Shown here piece by piece: positions 23,332-35,400 of a stretch of 64,000 nucleotides of DNA. The stretch spans positions 28,290,256-28,354,255 of the forward strand of contig OX393561.1 in assembly GCA_947652115.1 (NCBI GenBank), read 5' to 3'. The translations under genes and the position numbers were made by a program. Source of the DNA: Blastomussa wellsi (lineage: Eukaryota > Cnidaria > Anthozoa > Scleractinia > Plerogyridae). Below the pieces are notes generated by a model. It made no database searches. It was not told the origin of the DNA and was given only the letters and a program-made list of their open reading frames with translations. The first letter of the stretch is position 1; each line of letters opens with the position of its first letter.

Positions 23332-23465
23332 TTCGTCTTTTAAAATAGAGACAAGGCACGTGCACAATATTTGTCAGGTGTATCTACGCCATTATTCGCG
23401 CGTGCGTGAACACTATTGTTCGTAAACTCAGTTAACGTTTGGTTTTATCAACGGAATCATTTGCG

Positions 23466-23505
23466 ACTGACGAAGGGGTTCTTTCCGAAACGTCTCGTTT
23501 CTTTT
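23466..23505 (+). ncRNA. Hammerhead-ribozyme-like core of a Penelope-like element
   Basis: CTGACGA at 23467-23473, then a short GGGG...TTCC helix II, then GAAAC at 23487-23491. This is the conserved order CUGANGA - helix II - GAAA. It lies 3' of the Penelope C-terminal frame, where such ribozymes are known in this class. Helices I and III are not convincing by eye, so catalytic activity is doubtful. Confidence 0.4.
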
Positions 23506-23529
23506 TACAGTAGGAACACGAGCACTTTT

Positions 23530-23955
23530 TCATAAAGCTTTCTCCAGTTGGTGGAAAACGTCGAGCAGCTGGCTTCCATCACATTTGAACACTTCAGCCG
23601 GGATACCGTCCTGTCCTGTGGCCTTGCCAGATGATATTTCCGTGATTACCTTGGGGAGTTCAACTTTGATGGGAACAACATCCAGCTCGAGCTTGATGGG
23701 AAGGCTCTCAATCGTGTAAAGGGCAGAGGGTGAGACAAAATTCGTAGCACCATAGAGCTCACTGCAGTGTTCCAACCAGCACTCCATCATCTTGGACTTG
23801 TCGCTGGTGATCTGCCCGGTGGATGTCCAACTGAGGTCCAACTGATGCCAGTTTTTGGATCTGGTTTGCATCCACGACAACCTGTGCCGCATCTTTAAGG
23901 AAAAGAAAGTGTTCGTAATGCAGAGATGATGGTAAGTAACTGAGTTCCAACTCAT
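23530..23955 (-). pseudogene. LINE reverse transcriptase N-terminal fragment
   Basis: A 141-codon open frame ending in ISSGKATGQDGIPAEVFKCD and LLDVFHQLEKAL. This matches the stretch just before the first RT motifs of non-LTR elements (conserved K..G.DGIPAE). The palm motif with the catalytic Asp pair is absent. Confidence 0.7.
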
Positions 23956-24187
23956 GCCAGTTTTTGGATCTGGGGTGCATACAACCTATGCCGCATCTTT
24001 ATGGCAAAGAAAGTGTCTGTAATGCAGAGATGATGGTAAGTACATAGCTCCAGCAAACTTTGGCCATTCTCGTTGCATTTGCCAACACCACAATTCCTAG
24101 GCAGTTGGGTCAGGAGCCTTGGTCATTGCCCACTCTTGCGTTGAAGTCGCCGAGAAGGACCAGTGTTGACTGTAAAAGGCATCCTTA

Positions 24188-25262
24188 GGCCCTGTTTATA
24201 CGTCGCACAATCGTCGAATTTAATTCGGACGAATTTAATTCAAGGACTTGCTGGTAATTAAATTCGACGATTGCGCGACGTCTAAATAGAATTACATTCG
24301 TCGGATGAATTAAATTCGTCCAAGACGTTGTATCCGTCTGGCTAGGACGGATACAATTGCGATAGCGCGTCTTCATTTTAGACGTCGCACAACAGACGCA
24401 TCGAATTAAATGCATACATTATTAAAATGTATTATAATGTATATCCTTTGAGCCCGTGGTACGTGTCGTTCATGTCGCATGCGCAAACAGTTCCTTCATT
24501 CACACTTTTCCCCGCCCCTTTCCCGGTTTTCTTTGTGGAGGAAAAAGTACACCCCTCTGTAACAGAACCAGTGGAATTTTTTATCCTCACTGGGTTTTCG
24601 GGAAAAAAGTCACCGGGCTGGCTAATATCCCACCTGGTCCGTTCGCTTATTGTTTTATTTTGCTTATTTATTATTATTTTTCGTAAAGAAAATACCCTGG
24701 GTCACACCACACATTCACTGGGTAAAATCAAAATATTCGCTGGGTACTGGGGAGACTAAATTTCTACTGGGTAGGGGAAATAATCCCCTCGGTAGGGTTT
24801 CAGTGGGTCTGTTACAGAGGGGTGTAAAAGTTGCCGTCCGTGTGCACACTTTGCCAGAGGAATGCAAAGTATTCATGCATATCTTGTGTAAGAAGTGTAT
24901 GTGTTCGATTGGAATATTTAATTGCCGAAGAAAACGAAGAGACGTTGGGATGGGAGGCAAACATAAGCGTGTATCATTGTCTGCCGCGTGCTGGGGCTAC
25001 TGGGCAAAACGAGCCCTTCAACGAAGATCCTCGCCATTTTATATTTGTTTATCCGCGTAATCTGCGCGTTTCATGCGTTTTTTTAAATTCACCGCTGGCT
25101 ACCAGATAAATTCTGAAGGCTCGGGTATGGAAGCCCGGGAAAAAAATTAAATTCGTGTTATTAATTCGACGTCTAAATCACCCGTCGACTAATCGTCGAC
25201 TGATCGACGAATTTAATTTGAATTAAATTCGTCTGAATTAAATTCGACGTATAAACTAGGCC
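24188..25262. mobile_element. PIF/Harbinger MITE with TTA target duplication, inserted in LINE endonuclease
   Basis: Left end GGCCCTGTTTATACGTCG and right end the complement of GGCCTAGTTTATACGTCG. TTA lies immediately outside both ends (24185-24187 and 25263-25265). Subterminal regions are rich in inverted GAATTTAATTC blocks. No transposase frame was found in the 1075 bp. Confidence 0.8.
24549..24825. mobile_element. MITE nested in the Harbinger MITE
   Basis: ACACCCCTCTGTAACAGA at 24549 is inverted at the right end (finishing GGGGTGT at 24825), giving a 277-bp unit. AAAAGT precedes the left end and follows the right end, a possible 6-bp target duplication. The interior repeats an ACTGGGTA/CTGGGTA motif several times. 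The superfamily is not assigned. Confidence 0.65.
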
Positions 25263-26095
25263 TTAGAGTCAGGGCTAGAGGTCATGATAGGCGCATAGTC
25301 CAATAACAAGTTGTTGGTGCCTAAACGTCTCATGCACATGAGACGCTCTGACTTGGTTGAACTTGGCTCCAACATGTGGATCATCTTGTTTCTGACAGCT
25401 AAACCGACTCTATGTTCTCTAGGTTCGTCTTCGTCTTTGCCATGACAGAAAAATGTGTACTGCTTTCTTTACGGTTTCCAGAATCAGCTAGACGGGTTCC
25501 TTTAGACCGGCAATATCGACGGTTGAGCCTATCTAACTATCTGCTGAGTGACCCCTGGCGCCAGGCTATACGCCAATGAAGCCATGACTGCCACTCATTG
25601 TTTCCGCGCCGGGTGGAGCAAAGCTGATGTTGCCTCTCCAGGCGCTTGCCTGGGAATGTCCCAGAATCCCCCTCTCGGTCTTGCTGGTGTAGTCCAAAGG
25701 AAAGGCGTAGCCAGTACGTTTATTCTGTAATAGCTTTATTTTTAATTGTAAATAGGTCTATTCTAGTTTTAATTTTACTTACTTACTATTTGCTTATTTA
25801 TTTTTCGTGGCATATCTGTAAAGAAGCTGGTGTCGTTTTTTCGAAACGAAACCATTTAGCCGAAAATCAACTTTGATCACCTGAAAATATCTCGTTTTCC
25901 ATTTAATCTACACGAGGCAATGCGGGGCGACTGCCTCGTCTTGTCTCTTGCTACAATACGCCATACGACCCCATATACGGCCCTGCCCTGAAAGACAGCA
26001 AGACTCTAACGTCTTTCTGTGACCATAAATATAAACAGGACATCACAACATTTTTACTTCAATTCATAGAATCATTCACTGATCAATCCCTTTGT

Positions 26096-26212
26096 CCCCG
26101 GTTGTTCAACGAGTGGATAACGTTATCCACTGGATAAATCACTATCGAGTGGATAGCGCAGTTTGTTTCCATTGGATAGTGATAGCGTTATCCACGCTTT
26201 GAACAACCGGGG
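26096..26212. mobile_element. 117-bp MITE upstream of PLCG
   Basis: CCCCGGTTGTTCAA at the left end is inverted at the right end, and GTGGATAACG/CGTTATCCAC blocks recur inside. It lies about 200 bases upstream of the PLCG start codon, so it may sit in the promoter. No clear target duplication. Confidence 0.6.
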
Positions 26213-26413
26213 CCTGGAAACAAGGAAGGTCGGAAGGGTTTGCAGGTACCGCTGGCCGCTCGCTGATATTGTCACGTGATCGGAATAATAATTCGTGGAA
26301 TATGGTTAACCCGGAGAAGAACATGAAGGTAATGTTCTGTTATTAAAAGTGCACTTTGCTAAGCTTATTTCATTCGAAGCATGGTGAGGGGGAAATAGTC
26401 ATTTTGTACGAAA
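26213..26413 (+). promoter_or_regulatory. Presumed 5' UTR/proximal promoter of PLCG
   Basis: The sequence between the MITE and the PLCG ATG. No TATA box or other diagnostic element was recognised, so this rests on position only. Confidence 0.25.
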
Positions 26414-29400
26414 ATGGACCCAGTGGAAAATGAATACGCTCCGGCGCCGGCACTCGGCGAAGAGATGGGGCCAATAATTGCTGCCTTGAAGGAGGGTAGC
26501 GCCATGACAAGGTACTATTCCAAAAACAAAACGCCGGATTTGAGGATTTTCATGTTGAAAATGGAAGAATTTCAAGTAGTGTGGTGCAGGACTGGCAAAG
26601 AGGGAGGCAGACTGGAAGGTTCAGGTACTGTTATTGCCAAAACCGTGTGTAAACTGAGTACATTGTTTTTATTTGTGATTGGAGGCTGTAGCAGAGTATA
26701 ATACAAATTGCAGTGTAATGTTTTCATTCGTTCCGTTCTTGTTCAATTGCAGTTTTTATTCGTGAGATCAAGGAGGTTCGGAGAGGTTTAGGCTCCAAAG
26801 ACTTCGACAGAAATCCCGAATCAGCACGCAGACTTGATCCAAATTGTTGTCTTGCCATATTTTATGGAAATGAGTTCAAGCTAAAAACGTTGAGCCTAGT
26901 GGGTAAGGTTTAAGGCTTATTATTTTGATGGCCTAAAACGTGCCGCTTCAAAAAATATTTAAGATACCTGCTTGTTTCTTTAGTTACGCATTTTTGTAAC
27001 TAATTATGCTGTATTTAATTTTGTTAGCGCACAGTTTTAAAGAGCGAGAATTCTGGGTAAGAGGGCTTGTGTATTTGATGTACGAGAGCCTTATAGCCAC
27101 ACAGGAAGTTCTCATTCATAGGTAAGCTAGCTATTTAAATACTCTGAAGATGTTTGACAGGTCTTACTGATAATCTTGCAAATATTCGCCGGCAAAAAAT
27201 AATTAACAACACTCTTCTGTGTAGCACTCAGCCTTATGTTGTGATGCGAATACGTCACTTTGAGCAAGGTAATTTTCCTTGTTTATCTGCAAAGAAATGG
27301 AAATTTCTAATCTGTACAATATAGCTTTATTTTTTGCTGTTCTTAAATTAGGATGCGAGCGTGTTCTTATAAAGGAACAAGATATACAAGCAGAATAAAT
27401 AGTATTTGCTTTAGGCGTTTTGTGTTATTTTTAATGTAAACAATTCCCAGAAGTTTGTATGAATATAATAAAAACAGACATTTTCCCCCTTACTATAAGG
27501 TGGTTGTTGAGAGAGTGGAATGGTATGGCACCAGTGACATCAGCACCAAGGAGAAGGTAAACAACATAGATAGTGTTATTTGCAGTAGCATACAAAGAGT
27601 CAAGCTTGGGTGTCTTCATCTAAATTTTAATTAATTTAGTTCTGTCCCACAGTGCAGAATAAATAACAATCAAGAAGCTATTGGTGACTTTCTTGACAGC
27701 GCCATGCCAACAGTTGGAAAATGAAACATCCAATAAGTTCACATCTGGTGATTTCTAAACACATATAAAATTTATATTTTCCTTTCATATTTGAAAATTT
27801 GTTGGTGCCTAATTTTGAGAAAAACTGTTACCAGTTAAAATGATAAATTACCATTCTCCCTTATTTCAATGGTTCCAACGTTAGACAACTTTCATGTCAA
27901 ATCCAGTGATCAAAAATCAGCTGGATATTTAATTGAGTTTGTCTGTAGAATGAAATTGAACCCTCAAAAATTGTGAATTGAGCAAAATCAAACATTTTAA
28001 TGGAAAACTGTTTGTCAGGAGCGACTACAGAATTCAGTGCCACTTTCGTCCACTTCATTTACATGTGTCGGGACCCTTTATAGAATGAGGAATAACGCAA
28101 TAGACACTATGACATGAAAATAAGTGGCCCTGTATTTTGTAGTTTAGCCGTCATGTTTTACTTTCTTGGCTTTTGTGCCCTTTTTTGGTTGACAGCACAA
28201 TGATGAAAATTGATGCTAGTTAATCAGTTGATATTGTCAATTGAAAAGCAATTGATTACTTAAGTTTTCTGTTTGCTGATTGTCATTGATTTTTCATTTT
28301 ATCAAATAATCAATGGTAATCAATCTTATAATTTTTTCATTGACTTAGCATTTCTGTTGTCATTTACCTTGAGAGGCGAAAAAAACAATGACCTGAAGTG
28401 TATGTTTGGAATCCAACCACATTCTGACCGTGGCATATATAAATTTCTACTTTCAACATTGTTATCAATTGTAATCACCATGTTTGTTTTCCTCATCTGT
28501 TGTGTTGATGTTCAAAACCAGCCAAACTTCAATCTTTGACGATTTATGGATAAATTTTAGTTGTAAAAGTGAAAAGGTTAAACTCAATTGTACTTTTGTT
28601 GAGCTCAGTTTTGAATCATCAGGCAATCATTAAATATTATTGTGAACACTTTTGTGTGATTACCGATTGGTCATTGCTTGGCCGATACCAGCCATTGCAA
28701 TAACTAACGTACATTGATTTGTATCAATTGATTAATTGCTTTCCGATCAATGATTTCATCGAATGTTCAGGCCCTGAATGTACGTGAAACTATTTAATAT
28801 GTGGATTTCGGTTATAATATATGTTCAATTTCCAAACCCAGTTGAAAGAATAGAGGGGGTAAGTTACTAAAGAAAATGTGGTGCTGCGTTGGTGGGAAGT
28901 ATAACAATATAATTTGGTTTTATCAACTGGGTTGATAATGCCAATTGGCCACCGTAAAGAGATTCAATTGCTGACAGCAATGCTGACAGCAATTGTCAGC
29001 AATTGGATTGTGCAATCATGATTCATGGAAATGTTCACAACTCCGATCTCACAAAGGTATTTTGAGATTTTGATTTCAGATTATCTGCATTTGATAACCA
29101 GATGAAAATGAATGACAACCAGTCGCATGTTTATGGCTCACTGAAAAAAAAAGAAAGTTTTTTGTCTTTCATTTTTATAGCAATTGATGTTTAACCCCAG
29201 TAGAAAGCATTTCAAAGAGTTTTGGCCAAAGAATAAAATTCATTTATTGCCGGTTACCAAATGTTGTCTGCAATGGACAGTAATTATGGTGTCTCCACCA
29301 ATCAGAATTTTGTGGCTACCAGCGGCCACAGAAATGTACAAAAGTGGGTTCTTATTGTAGGCGTCCTTTTCCCTTGCTCCTTCCCTTTTGACGCCTGCTA

Positions 29401-32400
29401 TGCGGGCTACGTGTAATGTGAAAATTGGGTATGTGCGAAAAGGTCCATGTACTTTTTATTCCAGAGCTGCAAATGGCAATAATACATTCAAAGAGACTGG
29501 AACCTAGGGTGTTGCCATAGCAACATGAAAATAGGTATCATTTGGTGTATTTTTTAGGGTACAAATTTGGTACCAAGTTTCAACTGCATTGCCTTATTAT
29601 TTGCAGAGATATTCTTGATTTTGTGTTTTGACCAGACATTGTAAACAGTTATGACATCATCAGTTATCTAACTTGCATAATACAAAATCATGAATTTCTC
29701 TGGAATGAAAGACACCAGAAAAAGGAAATCACCATTCTTCCTCATTTTGCAAACATCATAGGCACTTTAAAAGTCAAGTCAGGCGGTTGGGGGCATCTCC
29801 TTAAAAACAGTCCATTCAGATAACGATTGTCCATTTGAATGGCTACAGTCATACCTGGGGGATAATGTTGTGGCCACCTTTTAAGGTAGTAGAACTGCTG
29901 TAAGTTCCAAAAAAAAAACGATCTCCAAAAGTTTGATAACTGAAAAGTTCCCCTGCAAGCAGAGATGTCCACAGCCAAAATTATTTTCGTTGTCAAGGCC
30001 ACCATTTTGACACGCCATATTGGATTCCAGGAGTTCAATTTGTGCGGGATTGCGTGGAAGACTCGAAAAGGATTGCGCTGTTGTGTAGTGTGCATATTAC
30101 CCATTGTGCTCAACAATCAAAGTCTCGCATTTCTTTGGTTGCTATTAGGGTTAGATACATTATGCTCGTAAATTTGACCATTATGCTTTTTAGCGTCACC
30201 CTAAAAATCGTGCCATTACGCCGAAAATTATGCTTGTGTCAGACCATTATACTCGTGTGATGCCAGCTCAAATCACCCTTGAATCCACGGTACCGCCCAA
30301 ACGAGTCGTCAAAGCTTGGCGGGACTTGTCATGTTGTGATTGTTGTCAGGATGACTGACAAGCCTGATGGACCTAGCATAATGTTGTAACCAGGCCTCTA
30401 AAACTGAATAATGAGACAGGAGGCAAATTCGACATCTTTTTCTCACATTTTCACTGAAAGTAGGGAAAATATTAGTTTTGTAGCATTATGCTAAGATTAT
30501 GCTATAAACTTGGCGATTATGCCAGCATTATGCTCGATGCTCTGACTATGCCATTATGCCCAAAATTATGCCGGCATAATGTATCTAACCCTAGTTGCTA
30601 TGCATGACATCATTGTTTACGCTCCCATATTGAAAATCCGATGCGGGCTGACTTCAAGTGAAGATTTCATTGTTTTAATGTCGTCTCTCGTGTTATTATC
30701 GAGTCTAAATCGCAGCAGACATTATGACCAGCGGTTCTGACAGGAATTAGGCCTAATTTTGAGGGGTTTAGAGACTACACTGACACGAAAATCAAGTAAA
30801 GAAATGAACAATTTTCCCATCTTTTTATAACTTGGCTGGTTTATTCGCATAATGTTGAGGAAATGCTCCTTCAATACCCGGGACATAGTGGGCATTCTGG
30901 AGTGAATTATGGTCGCTGAAAGTCAAGGGACATTTCAAATTATTTTGACCACGATATCTCGAGAACATTTTGCTGGCATGTCCCGGGTATTTAAAGGTAA
31001 CTTAGCATTCTAAACAGGAATTGGTTTCAATGTTAATTTTCCCGCAGTTATCAAGGAAAGCCAGAAATCTGCAATCATTGATTTTTTTAGCCTGCGATTT
31101 AAATAGGAATTCACACGTAAGGTGTGAAAATTGACACCTCGCATATTTAACATTGAAGATATTAATTTTCAAAATGGACATGTTTATAGCAGTTCTGCTA
31201 CCTTAATCTGTTAGAATATTTAGTTATGTTAAGATGGAATCCATTAGGACTTTGAGCATTTATTGGACAAAATCATGTACCAAAATTGTTTACACCTTAT
31301 TGCAAGCTTTTGTGTTACTACTTCAAATATATTGTCAAGAGAAATCTTTTCTAACAACACCAAACATCGAAAACAAATTTCGAAGTTCCACTATAATTCC
31401 ACTGAATTGCATAAGCTTGAGATCTTTAAAATTCATTTTCTCGGGCTCTGATAAGAAATTGTTATCGGTGTTATCACAAATAATTACTTACATCTGTACC
31501 TTTTATTAAGGGTAAAAAATAATGCAATATGATTTAAATTATTCTGTTACCCGATTTTTGTCCAACTGAAATAAATATTACTCAACTTCCTGATGGATTC
31601 CGTCTTATTTCTATTTTATTTATCAATGGTATTATAGTGCAAGGGCCACCTGGGCATATATTTCAATATGTTTTCTGTTGACCTGTAAGGTGCATTAATT
31701 ATTATATCACAGGTTAGGGGTAAAAAGTGTTCTAGGTTTGGTAAAGAGCAGGAACTTGAAATGATTAACCATTTTATTGAGTGACCAAAGAGTTAGCTGA
31801 AATTTTACAAACAAACAAACAAGCAAACAAATAAATAAACAAACAAAAACTCTATTCAGTCAAGAGGAGGTGACTTATATTAATACAGGATGAAAATACT
31901 GTGCTAAACTGCAATCTAAGCTTTGAAGCTCAAAGTTCCAAGAAAAAACATCAAGTCCTTTGCTCCATCAAAGGTGATTAGTGTATTAACAATCATTCAA
32001 CTTAAAGATGTTGTTACCTGTAAAGGACAAAGGTTTGAACAGCTTATCAGTTTTTAGCTTTGTTTGTGAATCTTATCATAGCTCTACTAGTGAACAGGGA
32101 ACTCCAGAAGCACTGGTGTAAGTTATTTTCTTCTTTAGTGTTGTTTTCTATCTACCTGCATGAATTTCTGTGTCCTGCCAGTTATATTAATTTTTTTAAC
32201 AGCTTATCAGTTTTTAGCATTGTTTGTGAATCTTATCATAGCTCTACTAGTGAGCAGGGAAGTTCAGAAGTGTAAGTTATTTTTTCTTAAGTGTTGTTTT
32301 CGATTTACCTGTATGAATTTCTTTGTCCTGCCAATTATATTAATTTTTATCCCAGAAACTTCAATTATATCATCTCAGTTTTGATGTCAGGTGCAGCAAA

Positions 32401-35400
32401 GACAGGTTGTCAGCATTCAATCGGACAGCTGTTTTTCCTCTAATGGTCACTAGTGAATAAATTATATGCACTTTACCTTTGCATTAAATATGCCCAGTTT
32501 GAATTTGCCACGAGACTATAATTTGCAAGACAAGTAGCCTTATTGTGGATGTTTTATTTCAATAACAGTGTTTTGTCAGTAAACTGTATTTTTTTTATGA
32601 AGCTCAATGTTGCTTTTCAGTGTCAATTTATTGAACAGTTCTTAATATTAAACTTTTCAAAATAGAATTGGTATGTTTATGTTGAGGGATTTTCTCAGCA
32701 AAATGGAATGTAAAAACATTGTTTATTTTGCAATTTAAATAATTTCTTTTCGATGAAGATCATACTCGCCAAACCTGCGAGTGATCTGTGATTTGCACTC
32801 GCCTGACACTTTAGACACTTGCATGAGCGAGCGGGCGAGTGCTTATGTCCAACCCTGAAGAAGAAAGGCTTTAAAATGCCTTCTAACTGATGTTGTTTGA
32901 TGCACCAATCATTAATTGTTGTCTTACAGTTTTGCCAGGTGTGAGTGAGTTAACTGTTGTCATTGCGTTCAACGGTTGTAAGGAGAAAGATATCTAGACA
33001 TGCATTTCAACACAGGCTGTATTACGGATGTCAGGCAAACATGCAATTTTTCAGTGCTTTTAATTAATAAACAAAAATTCATCTCCATAAAATGATTTAT
33101 TGTACTGATTTTAGTAAACCTGCAAAGGCAATAATTAGGCAAAAGGCAAAGGCAAGTATTTTACTTTGAAGAGCGGGGAGTTGTTGCCCAATTCTCCTAA
33201 GCTAGAGGCTCATGTATAAAGCTTTCGAAGGTGCTCAAAGACCATACCACAACACCAGTTACTCTGTGCCTTGCACTTTACAATGAGTGTGTGGGCTCTT
33301 TAACATCCCCTGTTGAATGTGATGCAGGAGATGGGGCACGTTCTCAGTTATTAATTTTTTAAGACCCTGAGCGTTAGATAGCAATTGGTTGCAAATTCTT
33401 GGAAATAATACTAGAGCCCAAAACTCCACGATTTACAAGGAAATGTATGAAAGGGGGGCAAATTGCCCCCTTTCATCAGCTTTCATACATTTCTTTGTAA
33501 ATTTTGGTCTTTTTCGGGATCTCATATTTCAGAGAGTTTGCAGCAGAATATTATCAAACTTCCTACAACCACAGACAAAAGGTGTTGGGAAGCTTTCCTC
33601 CCCTCCCCCTCCCCTATTCAATGTTGAGCCCACTAGCAACCTTTTTGGTACAAGATTGTAAAGTGAGATTCCAACATTGATAGGGGGCGGAGGGGGGTCC
33701 TAAGACAGTGTAGTATTAGTGTTTTCTAAGTTGGATTAAAAAATTATGGTAATCTGGAATATGTTTACAGCCTTCCCAACTACTTTTGTCTGTGGTTGTA
33801 GGTGTACTAAATGAATTTGTTACGATAAATCAATCTATCAAGATGATTTTTTGTTTTAATGAAAAGCACTGAAAATTGAATTTTGCGTAAATAACTTGAC
33901 ATCTGTAAAACAACCTATTTCCTGAGTGAAAATGTTACAAACACCTCATGTATTAGTGTTTAGTGCAGCAATTACTTTTATTACTTGCATTTTGTTCAAT
34001 GCATTCCATAATCTTTGATTACTTCTAGGATATTTAACAAATAGACGTGAGCTTGTTGTGGTACGTCCTGTAATTGACTACAAATTTTGTCATCACATTG
34101 TCAAATTTGTGTGCAGCTCACGAGGCTGCCGCGGCTGAGTAAACAAATTGACAACGTGATGAAGAAATAAGCCATATGGAGAAGACGTGCTCTCACAAAG
34201 TAAAAGTGCAGGCGAACCTGAAATAATTTTCTGAAAACCATTCGCAAATTCTCGAAAACCAGATGAATTAATACAAAATCAGTCGACTTGCGGTGCCTTG
34301 GCAGAACAAGGCAAAAATAAATGATCCCATTCAACGAGTTTCACATCAAACTTTAGTGTTTTCCCTTCACAGATTAATTCAATCCGAATCCATATTCATC
34401 TTGAAAATGAATTTGATGATTTCCTCCTTAATGGAGTCACTTTGGTTGCAATTTATTGCTTATTTGTGAAAACTAACAGCACTGTAAACAGTTTGAGCGA
34501 TTGAAGTCGCTTGTTGTTTACGTCATGTATGCCTACGAATTGTCTCTTGTAATGCATGGCTGTCTGCCATGTTGATTCCTTCGAAGATTCTTCAGCTTCA
34601 CTGTTCGCATTTGCATTAGCATATATTAGCTACAAAGTTAGTGGCCAAAAAATTTATCTAATGTGTTTTTTACACATGGTGGTAAGAATTTTGCTTTTCT
34701 TTTCAACTGGAGTTCTTCTTTCGATAAAATTCCTACAAATGATGTTTTGAATTACTCCCGATTTGATTTTTTAATCTGGTGACTAAAAATTTGAATTTGG
34801 CGACTAAAATTTACCACTCGGTCGCCAAATGGCGACTAAAGAATTTTTTAATTTCGAGGTCCTGACACATGTTAATTTGGACCTTATAAAATATTAATTA
34901 TTATTGTTATTATTATTGAATCTAAACTCCTGTGAGCAGTTGATAGGTTTCCATCAATAAATTATTATTGACTTTTTGTGGAAAGGTTTGGTTATAGATT
35001 CTCCTTCAAAGGGTTTCATTTAACAATTGCCTTCCACATAAGGTCATAAGGTTTTATAAAGTCTATCGCCAACTGCAGGGCACGATAAAAGGGTAGTCTG
35101 ATAGCCCAGGACTAGTGAAACCTTAGGTTGGGCTCTGAGTGCCTTCTTATCACAGGTTGCCTGGTGGGCAAGCATGAAGTCGGCACGAGTGAAGCAATGT
35201 TGATTGTTGTTGGTTTTTTCTCCACTGACAAACTTTTTTTAGCAGGCAGTTTGAAATAAAGAGCTAATACATACAAGTAAGATGAATCTACAGCTTGTTT
35301 GTCAGGGGCCAAGTTGTTGAATTTCGTCTCACCCTGAAATGTTCATAGGAGTTTTGATCCAAATAAAGGGTCGCGTATCACTGAATTTAGTGGTAAATAA

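Larger units (their letters stand above)
23521..25700 (-). mobile_element. Degenerate LINE (AP endonuclease + RT), split by a Harbinger MITE
   Basis: Minus-strand order, 5' to 3'. EN N-terminal part at about 25550-25266 (frames with STVDIAGLKE, RLADSGN, HRVGLAVRNKM, STKSERLM, DYAPIMTSSPDSK). Then EN C-terminal part at 24180-24060 (LLGDFNARVGNDQGS). Then the start of the RT domain at 23955-23530 (ISSGKATGQDGIPAEVFK). Several frameshifts and a roughly 100-bp internal duplication (about 23851-23945 and 23956-24045) show it is dead. The Harbinger element at 24188-25262 interrupts the endonuclease. Confidence 0.8.

Noticed and set aside
24427..25109. Several open frames of 76-136 codons
   Set aside because: They lie wholly within MITE sequence, mix repeats of CTGGGTA, and match no family.
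32060..32384. Paired hydrophobic open frames
   Set aside because: Produced by a non-coding tandem duplication; no conserved protein signal.
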